The notes below the pieces were generated by a model. That model was given only the letters and a program-made list of their open reading frames with translations, had not been told where the DNA came from and ran no database searches. 64,000 bases of DNA from Niebla homalea. Taxonomy: Eukaryota; Ascomycota; Lecanoromycetes; Lecanorales; Ramalinaceae. The stretch lies in the NCBI GenBank assembly GCA_019925105.1, contig JAHGAU010000036.1, forward strand, positions 1 to 64,000. Reading direction: 5' to 3'. Shown here in pieces: positions 1 through 12,371 of this stretch. Position numbers and translations under genes: made by a program. Position 1 is the first letter of the stretch, and every line of letters starts with the position of its first letter.

Positions 1-1225
1 TGATAGGGATTAATAAAGGGGTTAATATAAAACTTAATAAATAACTTAATAAAAGGCTTAATAAAAAGCTTATTAAACGGCTTAATAAAGGCCTTCTTAA
101 GGGTAAAGTAAGGGTGCAGGTAAAGGGCTTTACTTAGCTCTCGGATTCTTTATGTAAATTACGGTATTTTTGGGCCTATTGCGGTGGGGGCACCCTGTGA
201 AGTGCTTACTAAGAGGCCTGGTAAAAGGCCTGGTAAAGGGCCTGGTAAAGGGCTTAGTAAAGGGTTTGCTGGGGGTGCAGGTGAGGGTGCAAGTGAGGGT
301 GCAGGTAAGGGTGTAAGTGAGGGTGTAAGTAAGGGTAGTGGTGCACTTGCAGGTGAGGGTGCAGGTGAGGGTGGTGGTGAGGGTAGTGGTGCACTTGCAG
401 GTGAGGGTGCAGGTAAGGGTGGTGGTGAGGGTGGTGGTGTACCTGCAGGTAAGGGTGCAGGTAAGGGTGCAAGTAAGGGTGCAGGTAAGGGTGCAAGTGA
501 GGGTGGTGGTCAGGGTAATGGTGCACTTGCAGGTGAGGGTGCAGGTGAGGGTGGTGGTGAGGGTGTAAGTGAGGGTAGTGGTGCACTTGCAAGTGAGGGT
601 GCAGGTAAGGGTACAGGTGAGGGTGCAGGTGAGGGTGCAGGTAAGGGTGCAGGTGAGGGTGCAGGTGAGGGTGCAGGTGAGGGTGCAGGTGAGGGTGTAA
701 GTGAGAGTGCAGGTAAGGGTGCAGGTGAGGGTGCAGGTGAGGGTGCAGGTGAGGGTGCAAGTGAGAGTGCAGGTGAGGGTGCAGGTGAGGGTGCAGGTGA
801 GGGTGTAAGTGAGGGTGCAAGTGAGGGTAGTGGTGCACTTGCAGGTGAGGGTGCAAGTGAGGGTGGTGGTGAGGGTGGTGGTGAGGGTGGTGGTAAGGGT
901 GGTGGTGAGGGTGGTGGCAGGTAAGGGTGCAGGTGAGGGTGGATCACCTTTGGTGGTAAAATCTTAATCCTTTCACTTCTCAACAACCACCCTATAAAAT
1001 TTTATCAATAGAGGCTTGTTTAAATGCGCTTACTTCACTCTACAACTCTTATATATAAAGTTAATAGATTAAGTAAATAACTTTAAAGATATACTGAAAT
1101 ATAGTATCCGTACTTTACATAAAGTTCAGATCCAAGACTTAGCAGATGACTTATTGTATGCAGCCTTTCCTATTGGTCAGCTATCCGTACTTTACATGAA
1201 GTCCAGATATTAATAGTATTAGTTA
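1..1225 (+). repeat. Repeat family A, copy 1 (5' end outside window)
   Basis: This is a dispersed repeat whose second copy is at about 7778-8765. The order in both copies is: a lead of TTAATAAA-type short repeats (1-120), a conserved stretch with GGGCCTATTGCGGTGGGGGC near 172-191, a GC-rich minisatellite, then a tail of about 280 bp ending in TTAATAGTRTTAG. The tail holds two related copies of TATCCGTACTTTACAT, in the first of which the last bases vary. No coding capacity can be trusted in it. The class is unknown; I see no terminal inverted repeats. Confidence 0.75.
265..945 (+). repeat. GC-rich minisatellite array 1
   Basis: The array is made of GGTGAGGGTGCA-like 12-mers and 6-bp variants (GGTGGT, GGTAAG, GTGCAAGTGAGG). 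The plus strand is G-rich with regular GGG runs, so it could form G-quadruplexes. The unit length is a multiple of three and contains no stop codon, so several frames are open on both strands (Gly/Glu/Ala-rich, Val/Arg-rich, His/Leu/Pro-rich). The open frames therefore do not show that it is translated. The array keeps many CpA and TpG sites although the surrounding DNA has lost them. Confidence 0.9.
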
Positions 1226-4200
1226 AAGCGATTATTATTATTCCGATAAAGGGTTAAGCGTATTAAGAATAAAGATTAATAAAGATTTAGTTTTATAATT
1301 AATAATAATATAATTATTAAATAAATAAAAAGGTATTTAACTTAATAAAGTATTATTAATAATCTTAAGTTTTCCCAGTAATTTAATACCGTAAAAATTA
1401 AATAAGTTTTATTTAGAATTAATTAATTTAACCGGTTAACTTAATAAAGTTAATAAAAAAATTTAAGAAATTAAAAGAAATTATAACGTTTATATTAATA
1501 AAAATTAATTTAAAGATTATATATAATTATTTTTCTATATAATTTATTTAATTAAAATATTAATAAGGAATTTTTTACTCTTAATAACGTTAAAAGAAAT
1601 CTTATTATAATAAAATCAAAGGAAATATAACTATAATTATTTATAAAGTTAATAATAAGGAAAATATAATATATAGAATAATCTTTTTACCTCCCGTAAA
1701 TATTATAATAATTATTTTAAGCAATAAGTAAACGATTAACCGTAAAATATCCCTTTATATAAAGTCTTAAGGCGCCATAATAAAATTAAATAATTACTGA
1801 AATCCGGCTTTAATTACGGGTTAAGTTTAAAGTTATAAACGGACTTTTAATTATAAATTAAAAATAAACCGTTTTTATATTAAAAACTACTTTATAAAGG
1901 CGTTTACCGGCCGTTTTTAATTAAATATAATCTAAATAGGGTTTTATATATAATATAATTAATATTAACTTTTATTTAAGTTATAGAATTCCTTAAGTAA
2001 ATTATCGTTTAACCTAAACGTAAACGATAGGGTATTATTATAATAATTATAATTTATATAAACTATATATATAGCTTAAATATAATAAACGTTATTAATA
2101 GTCCTTATAATAGGATCTTTACTTAACTTTATTCCTTTAAAATTAGAATCTAAAGAATTATCCGGGAGCCTTTATTAAGGTATAATCTTATAAAATTAAT
2201 AGTTTAATCCTTAAAAAAATTATTAATTAAGAATAATAATTATATATTATTAAAATTACGGGCTTAATTAAATTCTTAATAATCGTATAATATACTTTTT
2301 AATATATAAAAAGAAGTTATTCGGTAATTATATTTATAAATCGGAGAAAAATAGGAAGCCTTATAAAATATTTATTAATATATAATTATAAAAAAAATAA
2401 AAAAGGGAAAATATATAAATTAAATAATAGATAATAAGATCCCTTAATTAAGGAAATAAAAACCGTATAATGAATCGGAATTTTATATATTAAAATAATT
2501 TATAATAACTCAAAGTAATTATTAATAACCTTTATAAAATATAAATATTATAAAAAGTCTTTTAATTATATTATAAAAGACTTAATAGCTTTTTACGTTA
2601 AAATAATAATTCTATAATTATATAGATTAAGATCGTAATTAATTATAAAAATTATTAATATTAATTAAGGTAACCTTTAATTTCTATACGGTTTAGATTA
2701 AGGTTAATATTAAGATTTAATAAATCCTCGGAGGATTCCGGCGTAAAGAATTAATTATATAGATTAATATTTATATATAATTATTTAAAAAATTTATTTT
2801 ATACGTTATTTAATTTATTACGTTAATCTTTAAGGAAATTCTATTTAAGTTTTTTTTCCGTAAGGTTATTTTATAATAAAAAAACGGGAAATCATTATAA
2901 TTTAATTAAGTTAAAGAATAAATCTTTAAATAAGATCTTTAAAATTTATTAAAATATTAACTATAATTTTTCTTATTAATAGTTAATTTATAACTTAAAA
3001 TAAATATAATTAATTTATATAAAGTTATTTAAAATCGTTATAACGGGGAATTATATAGAATTATTATTAATAATCCGATATATAAGTCATTAATAACTTA
3101 ACTTTATTATTAAACTTAAAGTATTATTAACCAAATATTATTAATATTACCTTAATATAAAATCCTATAATTATAACCAGGGATATTAACGTTAATAAAA
3201 ATATAAATAATAATTAAGAAAAAATAATTATATATAATAAATTATACCACTTAAAAAAGGACGGAACTCCGTAATTGTAATTTAAGCTTTATTTTTATAT
3301 AAAGTTTAATAAGTATTATATATAATAATTAATAATAAAAAAGTATTTTATATATATAATTAATAAATTAAATTAATTAAAAGTTAATTAATCGCTTTAC
3401 GTAATACCTATATATATAGTTAAATATCTTTATTTTCCTTATTTAAGTTATTATTATTATTAATTTTATAAAGATATTTATTAAAGCTTATATAAAATAA
3501 ATTAATTATATATAACCTTTTTATAATCTTTAAAACTTATTAAATATACGTTTAAAACTTATAATTATAATAGAAAAACCGAGAATATAAATAATAATTT
3601 AATTAACGAAAAATCTATATAAGGAAAATTAATAATAAACTTTAAAGGTCTATATATTTACTTAATATTATTATTTTTTAAACTTTAATAAAAAAGACTA
3701 TCTATAAGTAATTAAACCGAAAGCTATTTAAGTAATATAATATTATCCAATTTATAATATACCGATTTAATTTAAAATAATAACAGCGATATAAATACTT
3801 TATATAATTTAATATACCTTTATTAATTAAGACCTTTATTAATAATTCTTCGGATTCCTTATTTATATTAATTAATACTATATATAATTATAATTATAAG
3901 GATTTATTATATATAACTACCTTTAATAAATCGTTAAACGTTTCTTTATTTATAAATAACCCTTTTAAGAACAGTATAATATTAATATTAAATAATTAAA
4001 GAAAAGTTTAAGCTTTATAAAGTTAAAGATTTAGATTAAGTCTTTTAAATTATTTTTTTTAATTTTATTAATTTTATTAATAGGAGTTATTTAAATATTA
4101 ACGTATATAATCTATTATTAAAAAGTAAAAAGGAATAATTACTATAGTAGGATTAACTTTAAATTATTAATATAATAAATATTGGAAGAATAACTATATA

Positions 4201-4805
4201 TTAATTATTTTAATTATTCCTTTAATTAACTTTATTTTTTTTTTAAGTTTAACCTTATACGTTTTAAAGATATATTTTATAACTTTCTTTTTTATTTAAT
4301 TATATATAATCGCTTTATTATTATAATATAATAAAGTATACTTAAAGAACTCCTTAACTTAAAGGCCTTTAATTAACGGATTATATAATAAAGGAAATAT
4401 TATATTTAAAGGAAAAAATAATTTAAGAAAAACAATTTTATTTATTATATTTTAAACTTAACGCTTTTTAATTATATATTAATCTTAAAGATATTGCTTA
4501 ATATTTTTAACTATAATATAATATTAATACTTTATATAAAGGATTATTTTATATTAAGGGAAATACCGTAATTTAATGTTCTTTATATTATAAAAAAATA
4601 AAGGGAATAAATAAATATAATCTATAAAAATTAAAGTAAACCGGATATAGTCTAAATATATAAAGTATAATTATAAGGAATATATACTAAAAGAAATAAT
4701 TTATAATACCTTATATAAATTCAGTTTTAAGGACTTAAGTTAAACTATATAGAGTCGCTTTCCGTATCTTAAGTAAGAAATATTATAAATAATATTTTTT
4801 TAATA

Positions 4806-5042
4806 ATGGCTTTATAAAATTTTATTAATAAAAGTTTATTTAAATACGTTTACTTTCCTTTATAACTTTTATATAGAAAGTTAATAAATTAAGTACTTAA
4901 TTTTCAAGATATACTAAAATAAAGTATCCATACTTTATATAAAGTTCAGATCCAAAACTTAGTAGATGACTTATTATATACAGCCTTTCCTATTGGTCAG
5001 CTATCCGTACTTCACATGAAGTCCAGACATTAATAGTGTTAG
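4806..5042 (+). repeat. Repeat family A, isolated tail copy
   Basis: Only the terminal 240 bp or so of family A is present here, without the minisatellite. Compared with the tails at 990-1225 and 8530-8765 it differs chiefly by CA-to-TA and TG-to-TA transitions, a direct RIP signature. Its last bases (AGTGTTAG) are followed at once by the first base of family B copy 1. Confidence 0.75.
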
Positions 5043-5815
5043 TCTTATTAATATAAAGGGGTTTTTCCCGGTTAAAAATTATAAATAATACGGGTTAAAT
5101 TAAGTAAGGATTTTATTAAAAGTCTTGGTATAAGGAGGCGACGTTAACGGTTATCCTATGCTAAGATATTTAAAAAATTATTTAAATAAAAAAATTAATA
5201 AGAAAAAGGAAGTAAGTATTATTTTTTATTATTAAGTAAATAATATATTTATTAATATAATCCGGATTATAATAATTCCGGTACCGTTATAACCGTTATT
5301 TTTTTCTTTTTTTTCTTAATTAAAAGATAAATAAAAAGGATTAATAATATTCCGGATATACCCGAAAATACCGTAAAAGTAAAGTAATAAGATATATAGC
5401 TTAATACTATTATAAATAATAATAAACGGATTTTTATTTTTCCGATACCGTTAAGAAGCTAAAGTTTATATAAAAAAAGTTAAATTATTAGATTTCCCCG
5501 GGGAATAATTAAATAAAAAATAAAAGTTAATGCCAGGAAGCAAACTTAATTATTAACTATTAGGAATTCAAAATAGTTTAAAAATCAATAACTAAATAAG
5601 GAGTTATCGGATTTAAATAAGTAAGGGCTCGTTTTATAGGTCTTACCGGGCTTTATAACTTTTATTATTAAAAGTTTTTAAATCCTTAAAAGGATTACTT
5701 TATAGGCAATTACTTTAAAAAATGATTGCTTAAAGGCTAATACTTTAACCGCCGAGGTTTCCCCGGGAAAGGGAATAATTGCGTGGAGCCTATAAGCGAT
5801 AAGTACTAGGTAATA
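5043..5815 (+). repeat. Repeat family B, copy 1
   Basis: The copy starts TCTTATTAATATAAAGGGG and includes AAGGAGGCGACGTTAA and TTATCCTATGCTAAGATATT. It ends near a CCCCGGGAAAGGGAATAA motif followed by a GCCTATAA stretch. The full-length second copy is at 6602-7376. No coding capacity is visible and the family is not recognised. Confidence 0.7.
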
Positions 5816-6590
5816 GTTTATTATTCATTTAATTATTTTTTTTTATTTTTTTAACTATTTACTTTCTGCTTTATTATTTAATTATTTATTTAACTTTTAT
5901 TATTCGATTAATTACGTACCCTTTATTATTTAACTAATTTTATACCTTTTATTATTTAATTAATTATTTACCCTTTATTATTTAATTAATTATTTACCCT
6001 TTATTATTTAATTAACTATTTACCTTTTATTAATTAAGCAGTTATTTACTTTTTATTATTTAATTTTATCCCTTATTATTTATTACTTTCTATTAATTAT
6101 TAATCCTTTAATATCAGTTAATTATTTACCTTTTTTACTTTATTTTATGCTTTATATTCTATTATTCAGTTATTATTTCCTGTTTTTATTTAATTAATTT
6201 TTTCCCTTTCTTTATTTAAATAACTATTCACCCTTTATTATTTAAATAATTACCCTTTATTATTTTAAGGTTTTCTTTGGTTTATATCATTTACCTAAAA
6301 TTATTTAACGTTTATTATTTATTTAATTATTTACCTTTATTAATTGATTATTTATTTACCCTTTATTAATTATTTTATTTACCCTTTATTATTTAATTAA
6401 TTATTTACCGTTTATTATTTAATTTATTATTTACCCTTTATTATTTAACTAATTATTTACCGTTTATTATTTAATTTACTATTTACCCTTTATTATGGAA
6501 TTAATTATTTACCCTTTTTTATTATATTAAGTATTTACCCTTTATTATTCACCCTTTATTATCCTTATTAAAGTAAGGCCTTAATAGATA
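5816..6590 (+). repeat. AT-rich minisatellite
   Basis: This is a tandem array of variants of CCCTTTATTATTTAATTAATTATTTA (written here as a unit of about 26 bp, copies diverged). It lies between two family B copies. It is distinct from the GC-rich arrays of family A. Confidence 0.8.
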
Positions 6591-6601
6591 AATAACTAAT
6601 A

Positions 6602-7376
6602 ATCTTATTAATATAAAGGGGTTTTTACCGGTTAAAGGTTATAAATAATAAGAATTAAATTAAGTAAAGTCTTTATTAAAAGTCTTACCATAAGGAGGCG
6701 ACGTTAATAGTTATCCTATGCTAAGATATTTAAGGAATCAATTAAATAAAAAAATTAATAAATAAAAAGAAATAATTATTATTATTAAGTAAATCATATA
6801 TTTATTAATATATACCGGATTATAGTAATTCCGGTACCGTTAAAATCCTTTTTTCTAATATTTTTTTTCTGAATTAAAAGATAAATAAAAACTAATAATA
6901 ATACTCCGGATATACCCGAGAATATTATAAAATTAAAATTATAAGATATATAGCTTAATATTATAATAAGTAATAATAAACGGATTTTTATTTTTTTAAT
7001 ACCGTTAAAAAGCCGAAATTTATACGGAAAAAGTTAAATTATTACTTTTTCCCGGGGAATAACCAATAAAAAAGTAATAATTAACGTTAAGAAGTAAATT
7101 TAAACTTAAATTTCTAGAATTCTTAAACTTAATAAAATCGATAATTAAATTACCTTTTAATTAATCCGGATTAAATAGGGTTTATTTTATAGCCTATACT
7201 TAATTTTATATTTTTCTTATATAAAGTTAAGGGATCCGGTCTAAAAAATACCTTAAATTATTTATTTTTAAAAATAAATAATTGAAGTTTCCAGCAGGGG
7301 TAAAACGGAATTCCCCCCGGGTAAGGGAATAAATAGTTATAGCCTATAATTATTTAAAATTAAGTAATAAATTTAA
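6602..7376 (+). repeat. Repeat family B, copy 2
   Basis: This copy is collinear with 5043-5815 from the TCTTATTAATATAAAGGGG start to the CCCCGGGTAAGGGAATAA motif near 7316. Differences are mostly C-to-T and G-to-A, in keeping with RIP. Confidence 0.7.
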
Positions 7377-7390
7377 ATATATAAATAATT

Positions 7391-7675
7391 AATAATCTTA
7401 TTAATATAAAAAGGTTTTTACCGGTTAAAGATTATAAATAATAAAAATTAAATTTAATAAAGGCTTTATTAAAAAAGCCTTAATATAAAAAGGCAACGTT
7501 AACGGTTATCTTATATTAAGATATTTAAGGAATTAATTAAATAAAAAATTTAATAAGAAAAAAGCAATAATTATTACTTATTATTATTAAGTAAATAATA
7601 TATTTATTAATATATGCCGGATTATAAAAATTCCGATATTATTATAATTTTTTTTCTATTTTTTTTTTAATATTT
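7391..7675 (+). repeat. Repeat family B, copy 3, truncated
   Basis: It has the same start as copies 1 and 2 (TCTTATTAATATAAAAAGG here) and is collinear to about the ATATGCCGGATTATA segment near 7610. It then runs into T-rich sequence and the start of family A copy 2. Truncation by the neighbouring repeat is the simplest explanation. Confidence 0.65.
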
Positions 7676-7777
7676 ATTCTTTTTTATTTTAATTCAAATC
7701 TTTTTATTTATAATAACGTTTTTTTATTATCTTATTATATTTAATTTTTAATTAAATAATTTAATAAAAAACTTAAT

Positions 7778-8765
7778 AAAGGGTTTAATAAATGGGTTAA
7801 TATAAAACTTAATAAAAAACTTAATAAAAAGCTTAATAAAAAGCTTATTAAACGGCTTAATAAAGGCCTTCCTAAGGGTAAAGTAAGGGTGTAGGTAAAG
7901 GGCTTTACTCAGCTCTCGGATTCTTTATGCAAATTACGGTATTTTTGGGCCTATTGCGGTGGGGGCACCCGGTAAAGTGCTTGCTAAGAGGCCTGGTAAA
8001 GGGCCTGGTAAAGGGCTTAGTAAAGGGTTTGCTGGGGGTGCAGGTAAGGGTGCAAGTGAGGGTGCAGGTGAGGGTGCAAGTGAGGGTGCAAGTGAGGGTG
8101 GTGGTGAGGGTGGTGGTGAGGGTGGTGGTAAGGGTGGTGGTGCACCTGCAGGTGGGGGTGCAGGTGAGGGTGGTGGTGAGGGTGGTGGTGAGGGTGGTGG
8201 TAAGGGTGGTGGTGCACCTGCAGGTGAGGGTGCAGGTGAGGGTGCAAGTGAGGGTGCAAGTGAGGGTGCAAGTGAGGGTGCAGGTGAGGGTGCAGGTAAG
8301 GGTGCAGGTGAGGGTGGTGGTAAGGGTGGTGGTGCACTTGCAGGTGAGGGTGCAAGTGAGGGTGCAAGTGAGGGTGCAAGTGAGGGTGCAAGTGAGGGTG
8401 CAAGTGAGGGTGCAAGTGAGGGTGCAGGTGAGGGTAGTGGTGCACTTGCAGGTGAGGGTGCAGGTGAGGGTGCAGGTGAGGGTGGATTACCTTTGGTGGT
8501 AAAATCTTAATCCTTTTATTTCTCAACAACCACCCTATACAAATTTATTAACAGAGGCTCGTCTGAATACGCTTACTTCACTCTACAATTCTTATATATA
8601 AAGTTAACGGATTAAGTAAATAACTCTTAAGATATATTAAGATAAAGTATTTATACTTTATATAAAGTTCAGATCCAAGACTTAGCAGATAACTTACTGC
8701 ATACAGCCTCTCCTATTAGTCAGCTATCCGTACTTTACATGAAGTCCAGATATTAATAGTGTTAG
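7778..8765 (+). repeat. Repeat family A, copy 2
   Basis: It has the same order as copy 1: short TTAATAAA repeats, conserved GGGCCTATTGCGGTGGGGGC (7948-7967), minisatellite, then the tail ending AGTGTTAG at 8765. The flanks on both sides differ from those of copy 1, so this is a dispersed duplicate, not part of a large segmental repeat. Confidence 0.75.
8031..8486 (+). repeat. GC-rich minisatellite array 2
   Basis: It is built from the same 6/12-bp units as array 1 but in a different number and order, about 230 bp shorter. Arrays that differ in unit order while their flanks stay alignable point to rapid turnover by slippage or unequal exchange. As in array 1, the open frames on both strands follow from the stop-free unit. 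Confidence 0.9.
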
Positions 8766-11242
8766 AATTAAAAGCTTAACTTTTATATTATCTTTATATT
8801 AAAAATTAAATTATTTAACTATAATATTCCGATATTATTACTGAAAAAGGCAAAGCTTCCCGGGGTATTTATCTTATAAATAAGCGTATTAAATACCGGC
8901 CGTTTTATTATTATACCCGGCTTATTAATTAACGTCGGAATTTAAAAGTTTATATTTTTTTTAATAAAAATTAAGCCCAGAAAATAAATATTTACGGGAA
9001 ACAATAATTATAAAATAACGTTATAAACTAATAATAAAACCTAAATTACGTTTAAATACCTTAAGGGTTTTAGTAATAAAAAAGTCTAAAAATTAAAAGG
9101 TTAATTAATTATTCTAGATATAAAGACTTTTAAAACCTTTCTTTTAAATATATAAGTATAATTATTAAATAAACGGCCGGATAAAAGTAAAATATTAAAT
9201 AAAATAATAATTAATATCCGTTAAAAAATATTTATTAATTACCTTTAAGGTTTTCTTAATATTATAACCCTTATAATAAGTAATAATAAACGATATAAAA
9301 CTATTATTAATATATATATTACGGATACCCAAGTTTAAATAGTTCCGGAATTAAAGGCTAAAAAGTTCCGTTTTATGGATAAGTTAACCACTTAAGATTT
9401 AAGTTAAGAAAGCCAGATAATAAAAGAATTATTATTTTAATTTAAAATATTTCTTAATATAAGTAACCTTTCAAGATATTTAAGGGTCTTTATAATAAAA
9501 GAAAATATTTAAATTATACGGTTTAATAAATAATACCCTTAATTTTTCCCGGGAGGTTATATGGATAAAGAGTTATAATTTATATTTTTTAAAGTTATTA
9601 ATAAACTTATTTAAGAATAATTAATTATACCGTATATTAACGGGATTTTCCCTTAATTTTTTTAAATTAATAAAAGGGAATTTAAATACTTTATTATCCT
9701 TTAAGAAATATAATATTTAAAGATTAGTTTATAATAGCTTTTATTAATAACGGAAAAAGTAATAGAAAATAAAAATATTAAAGGAAATATCTTTATAAAT
9801 TAAGCTTTTATAATCCTAAGTTTAACGTATAATATTTATATTAATAATAATATCCCGGATAACTTAATTTTATAACCGTAATATTAAGATTTAATTAAAG
9901 GGGGTATAATTACCCCGGACTAATTAATTACGTTAAAACTAATTTAAATAGTCTTTAAAGCTTAATTTTTATTTTATATTATAGGATTAAAGACTTTAAT
10001 TAATAATAAGGAGTTAAATTACTTTTATAATTACTAAAAAAAGCTAATATAATTATTAATTTAATAAAACTCCTTTTTCCCCTATAAATAACCTTATTAA
10101 TACTTATAAAAAGGTTTAACGGATAAAAATAAATAATATACCGGCTTAATCCCGAAAACCGCAAGGAAACTAATAAAAGTAAATACGTAAAGGTTATTAA
10201 GAAAACGTTATATAAATAAAGTAAAATTAAACTATTAAATTTAACGGTTTAAAACGTCCTATTTCTTTTTTATTATAACTTTAAAGATCGTAGATTACTT
10301 ATATTATTTTTAAATATTATAAAGAATAATAAAGCGCTTATAATAATTTATATAATAATCGGATTATTAAAAAATTAATTAATATCTTAACCGTTTAAAG
10401 AAAAATTACTTAATAACGGTACCTTCCCGGAGTTATTAAATACGGTAAATATATATAAAGAAACGGGCTTAAACGCTATAGTACTTTATATAAGTTCTTA
10501 TTTATAGGTTGACTTATAAAAGGTTATTACTCTTTATATTATACTTATTCTATATAATAATAAATATTTAATTGAAAATATTAATTTTATCGTTTAATAC
10601 GTTATCGTAAACTTAAAGGATTAACCGTTTTATATTATATTCTTACTTTAAAAGGAAATAATTATATTCCGCGAAAGGTTTAATTAAGGGTAAAACCTCT
10701 TATAATTTTATACCTTTAAAGTATTTAAGTTATTTAATTTATTTTAATTACGGTTAAGCGGCTATATAATATAGTATTCCTATAATCACTACCTCCATTT
10801 CTTTTTTATACGGTTCTATTTATCGCTAAAAGGAAATAAGGAGGAAATCGTTAATACTATAAGGGTCCCTTAAGGTATTATTAAATCCCTCCGATACGGT
10901 AATTTCTGGTCCCGGGAATAATTAATCGTTATTATAGTAAAAGGGTTAACTTTAAATAACGTTTAATTATTACCGTTAATAAAGAAACGTTAATAAATAA
11001 TTAAAGTTTATTATAAGCTTATTATTAATAGCTTAAGACCCTCCTTAACGTATCTCCGGTACTTACCGCAGCCTTTAAGATTTATTTATTAATAAGTTTA
11101 ACATAAATAAACTTTTATATTTTTTAAGCTTTTATAAAAATATTATAAAGGTTAATAAAGGGTATATTAATATACGTTTTAATAAATCTTTAATTAAGGG
11201 ATAAAAGGTTATAAAGTAAATAATAATTTAATTTTATATTAA

Positions 11243-11388
11243 TGTTAGGTGCAGCATGCATGCATGGGAGCATTGATAGGTGTAGGACACCCTTTGTACG
11301 TAGAGGACAGGCATCCTTATGATGCTCCCATCCTTCAGGTAGAATCATCATTCATACATTATCACACTTTTTGGTCCATACACCAACA
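11243..11388 (+). mobile_element. Solo LTR-like insertion with 5-bp target duplication
   Basis: This 146-bp island of normal base composition sits in the AT desert. It begins TGTTAGGTG and ends CACCAACA, that is TG...CA with short imperfect inverted ends, the hallmark of an LTR. It is flanked by ATTAA on both sides (11238-11242 and 11389-11393), the 5-bp target duplication left by an integrase. It also holds an internal inverted pair, ATGGGAGCAT and ATGCTCCCAT. CpA and TpG are intact, so it arrived after RIP or escaped it. Copia or gypsy origin cannot be told. No internal retrotransposon sequence is left, so a solo LTR is the likeliest reading, with a very small non-autonomous element as the alternative. 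Confidence 0.8.
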
Positions 11389-11949
11389 ATTAAAAAAATA
11401 AGTAAACAAGTTATAATTAATTTATTAAGGTCTACCGGTCTTTTAATATAATTTTAAAATATTATTTCCGGATATAAATAATTAAGGTAATTTTAACGTA
11501 TATATATTTATACTTTAAGCAGAAGATTATTTTATAAAATAATATATAATAAAAAAAGGTTATTATAGAAATAAGGTTAAGTTGAATTAAGTTAATATAA
11601 AATAATAATTACTTTAAATATTATTCTGAATTATAATTAAGTTATTTAAACGGAAATATAGTTAAAAAAGTCGGTAATATATATATTATAAATAAATTTA
11701 AAAATAAATATATAACCCGAAAATAATAAACGTATTAACCCGATCGGGACGATTTAACGGATTTAACGTTAAACCCGGAATATATTATTAACGGTTTTAA
11801 TAATTTAAATAACTTAATATAAAATATAAAAATAATAATTTAATTATTAAATTAACTTTATTAACCGATAAAAAGCAGAAAATATAACCTTTATTAAGGC
11901 TTTTTTAATTAATTCCTATTAATTATTAAATTGATATAGCCTTTTAACG

Positions 11950-12290
11950 TAGATTATTAATGTTACGCCGGGAAAAAGCCTTATTAATAAGTAAATTATT
12001 AAAGCCCTTAAGCATAAATAACCGGTACCACCCCAAGAAAAGGCTTTATTAATAAGTAAATCATTAAAGCCCTTAAGTATGGATAACCGGCGCCACCCCG
12101 GGAAAAGGCCTTATTAATAAGTAAATCGTTAAAGCCCCTAAGCGTAAACGACCGGCGCCACCCCGGGATAAGGCCTTATTAATAAGTAAATCGTTAGAGC
12201 CCTTAAGCGTGGACGACCGGTGCCACCCCGGGATAAAGCCTTATTAATACGTGAATCGTTGGAGCCCGTAATCCACGGGAGCCCGTGATC
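11950..12290 (+). repeat. 65-bp tandem repeat, about five units
   Basis: The marker GCCTTATTAATAAGTAAAT (or a close variant) recurs at 11978, 12043, 12108, 12173 and 12238, an exact 65-bp period. Each unit also carries GACCGGYGCCACCCCGGGA or a RIP-like variant. CA/TG content rises from the first unit to the last, so the left units look more strongly mutated than the right ones. Confidence 0.85.
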
Positions 12291-12371
12291 GCGTGGAGGC
12301 TCCACTGCATCGGCCCCGGGGTGAGAGTTTTTAAGACCATTTAAAGTATACTTTATATCCTATATAGTCTT

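Noticed and set aside
265..945. Telomere-like repeat
   Set aside because: The units are GGTGAGGGTGCA-type, not TTAGGG, and both arrays are interstitial with the same unique flanks.
184..986. Long open frames through the GC-rich minisatellites (also 7927-8529), read as Gly-rich, Val/Arg or His/Leu/Pro proteins
   Set aside because: The unit length is a multiple of three with no stop in several frames on both strands, so openness is automatic. There is no start context, intron or flanking coding sequence.
4806..5042. Helitron 3' end for family A
   Set aside because: The tail ends in TTAG without a clear hairpin plus CTRR terminus, and no matching 5' TC start was found.
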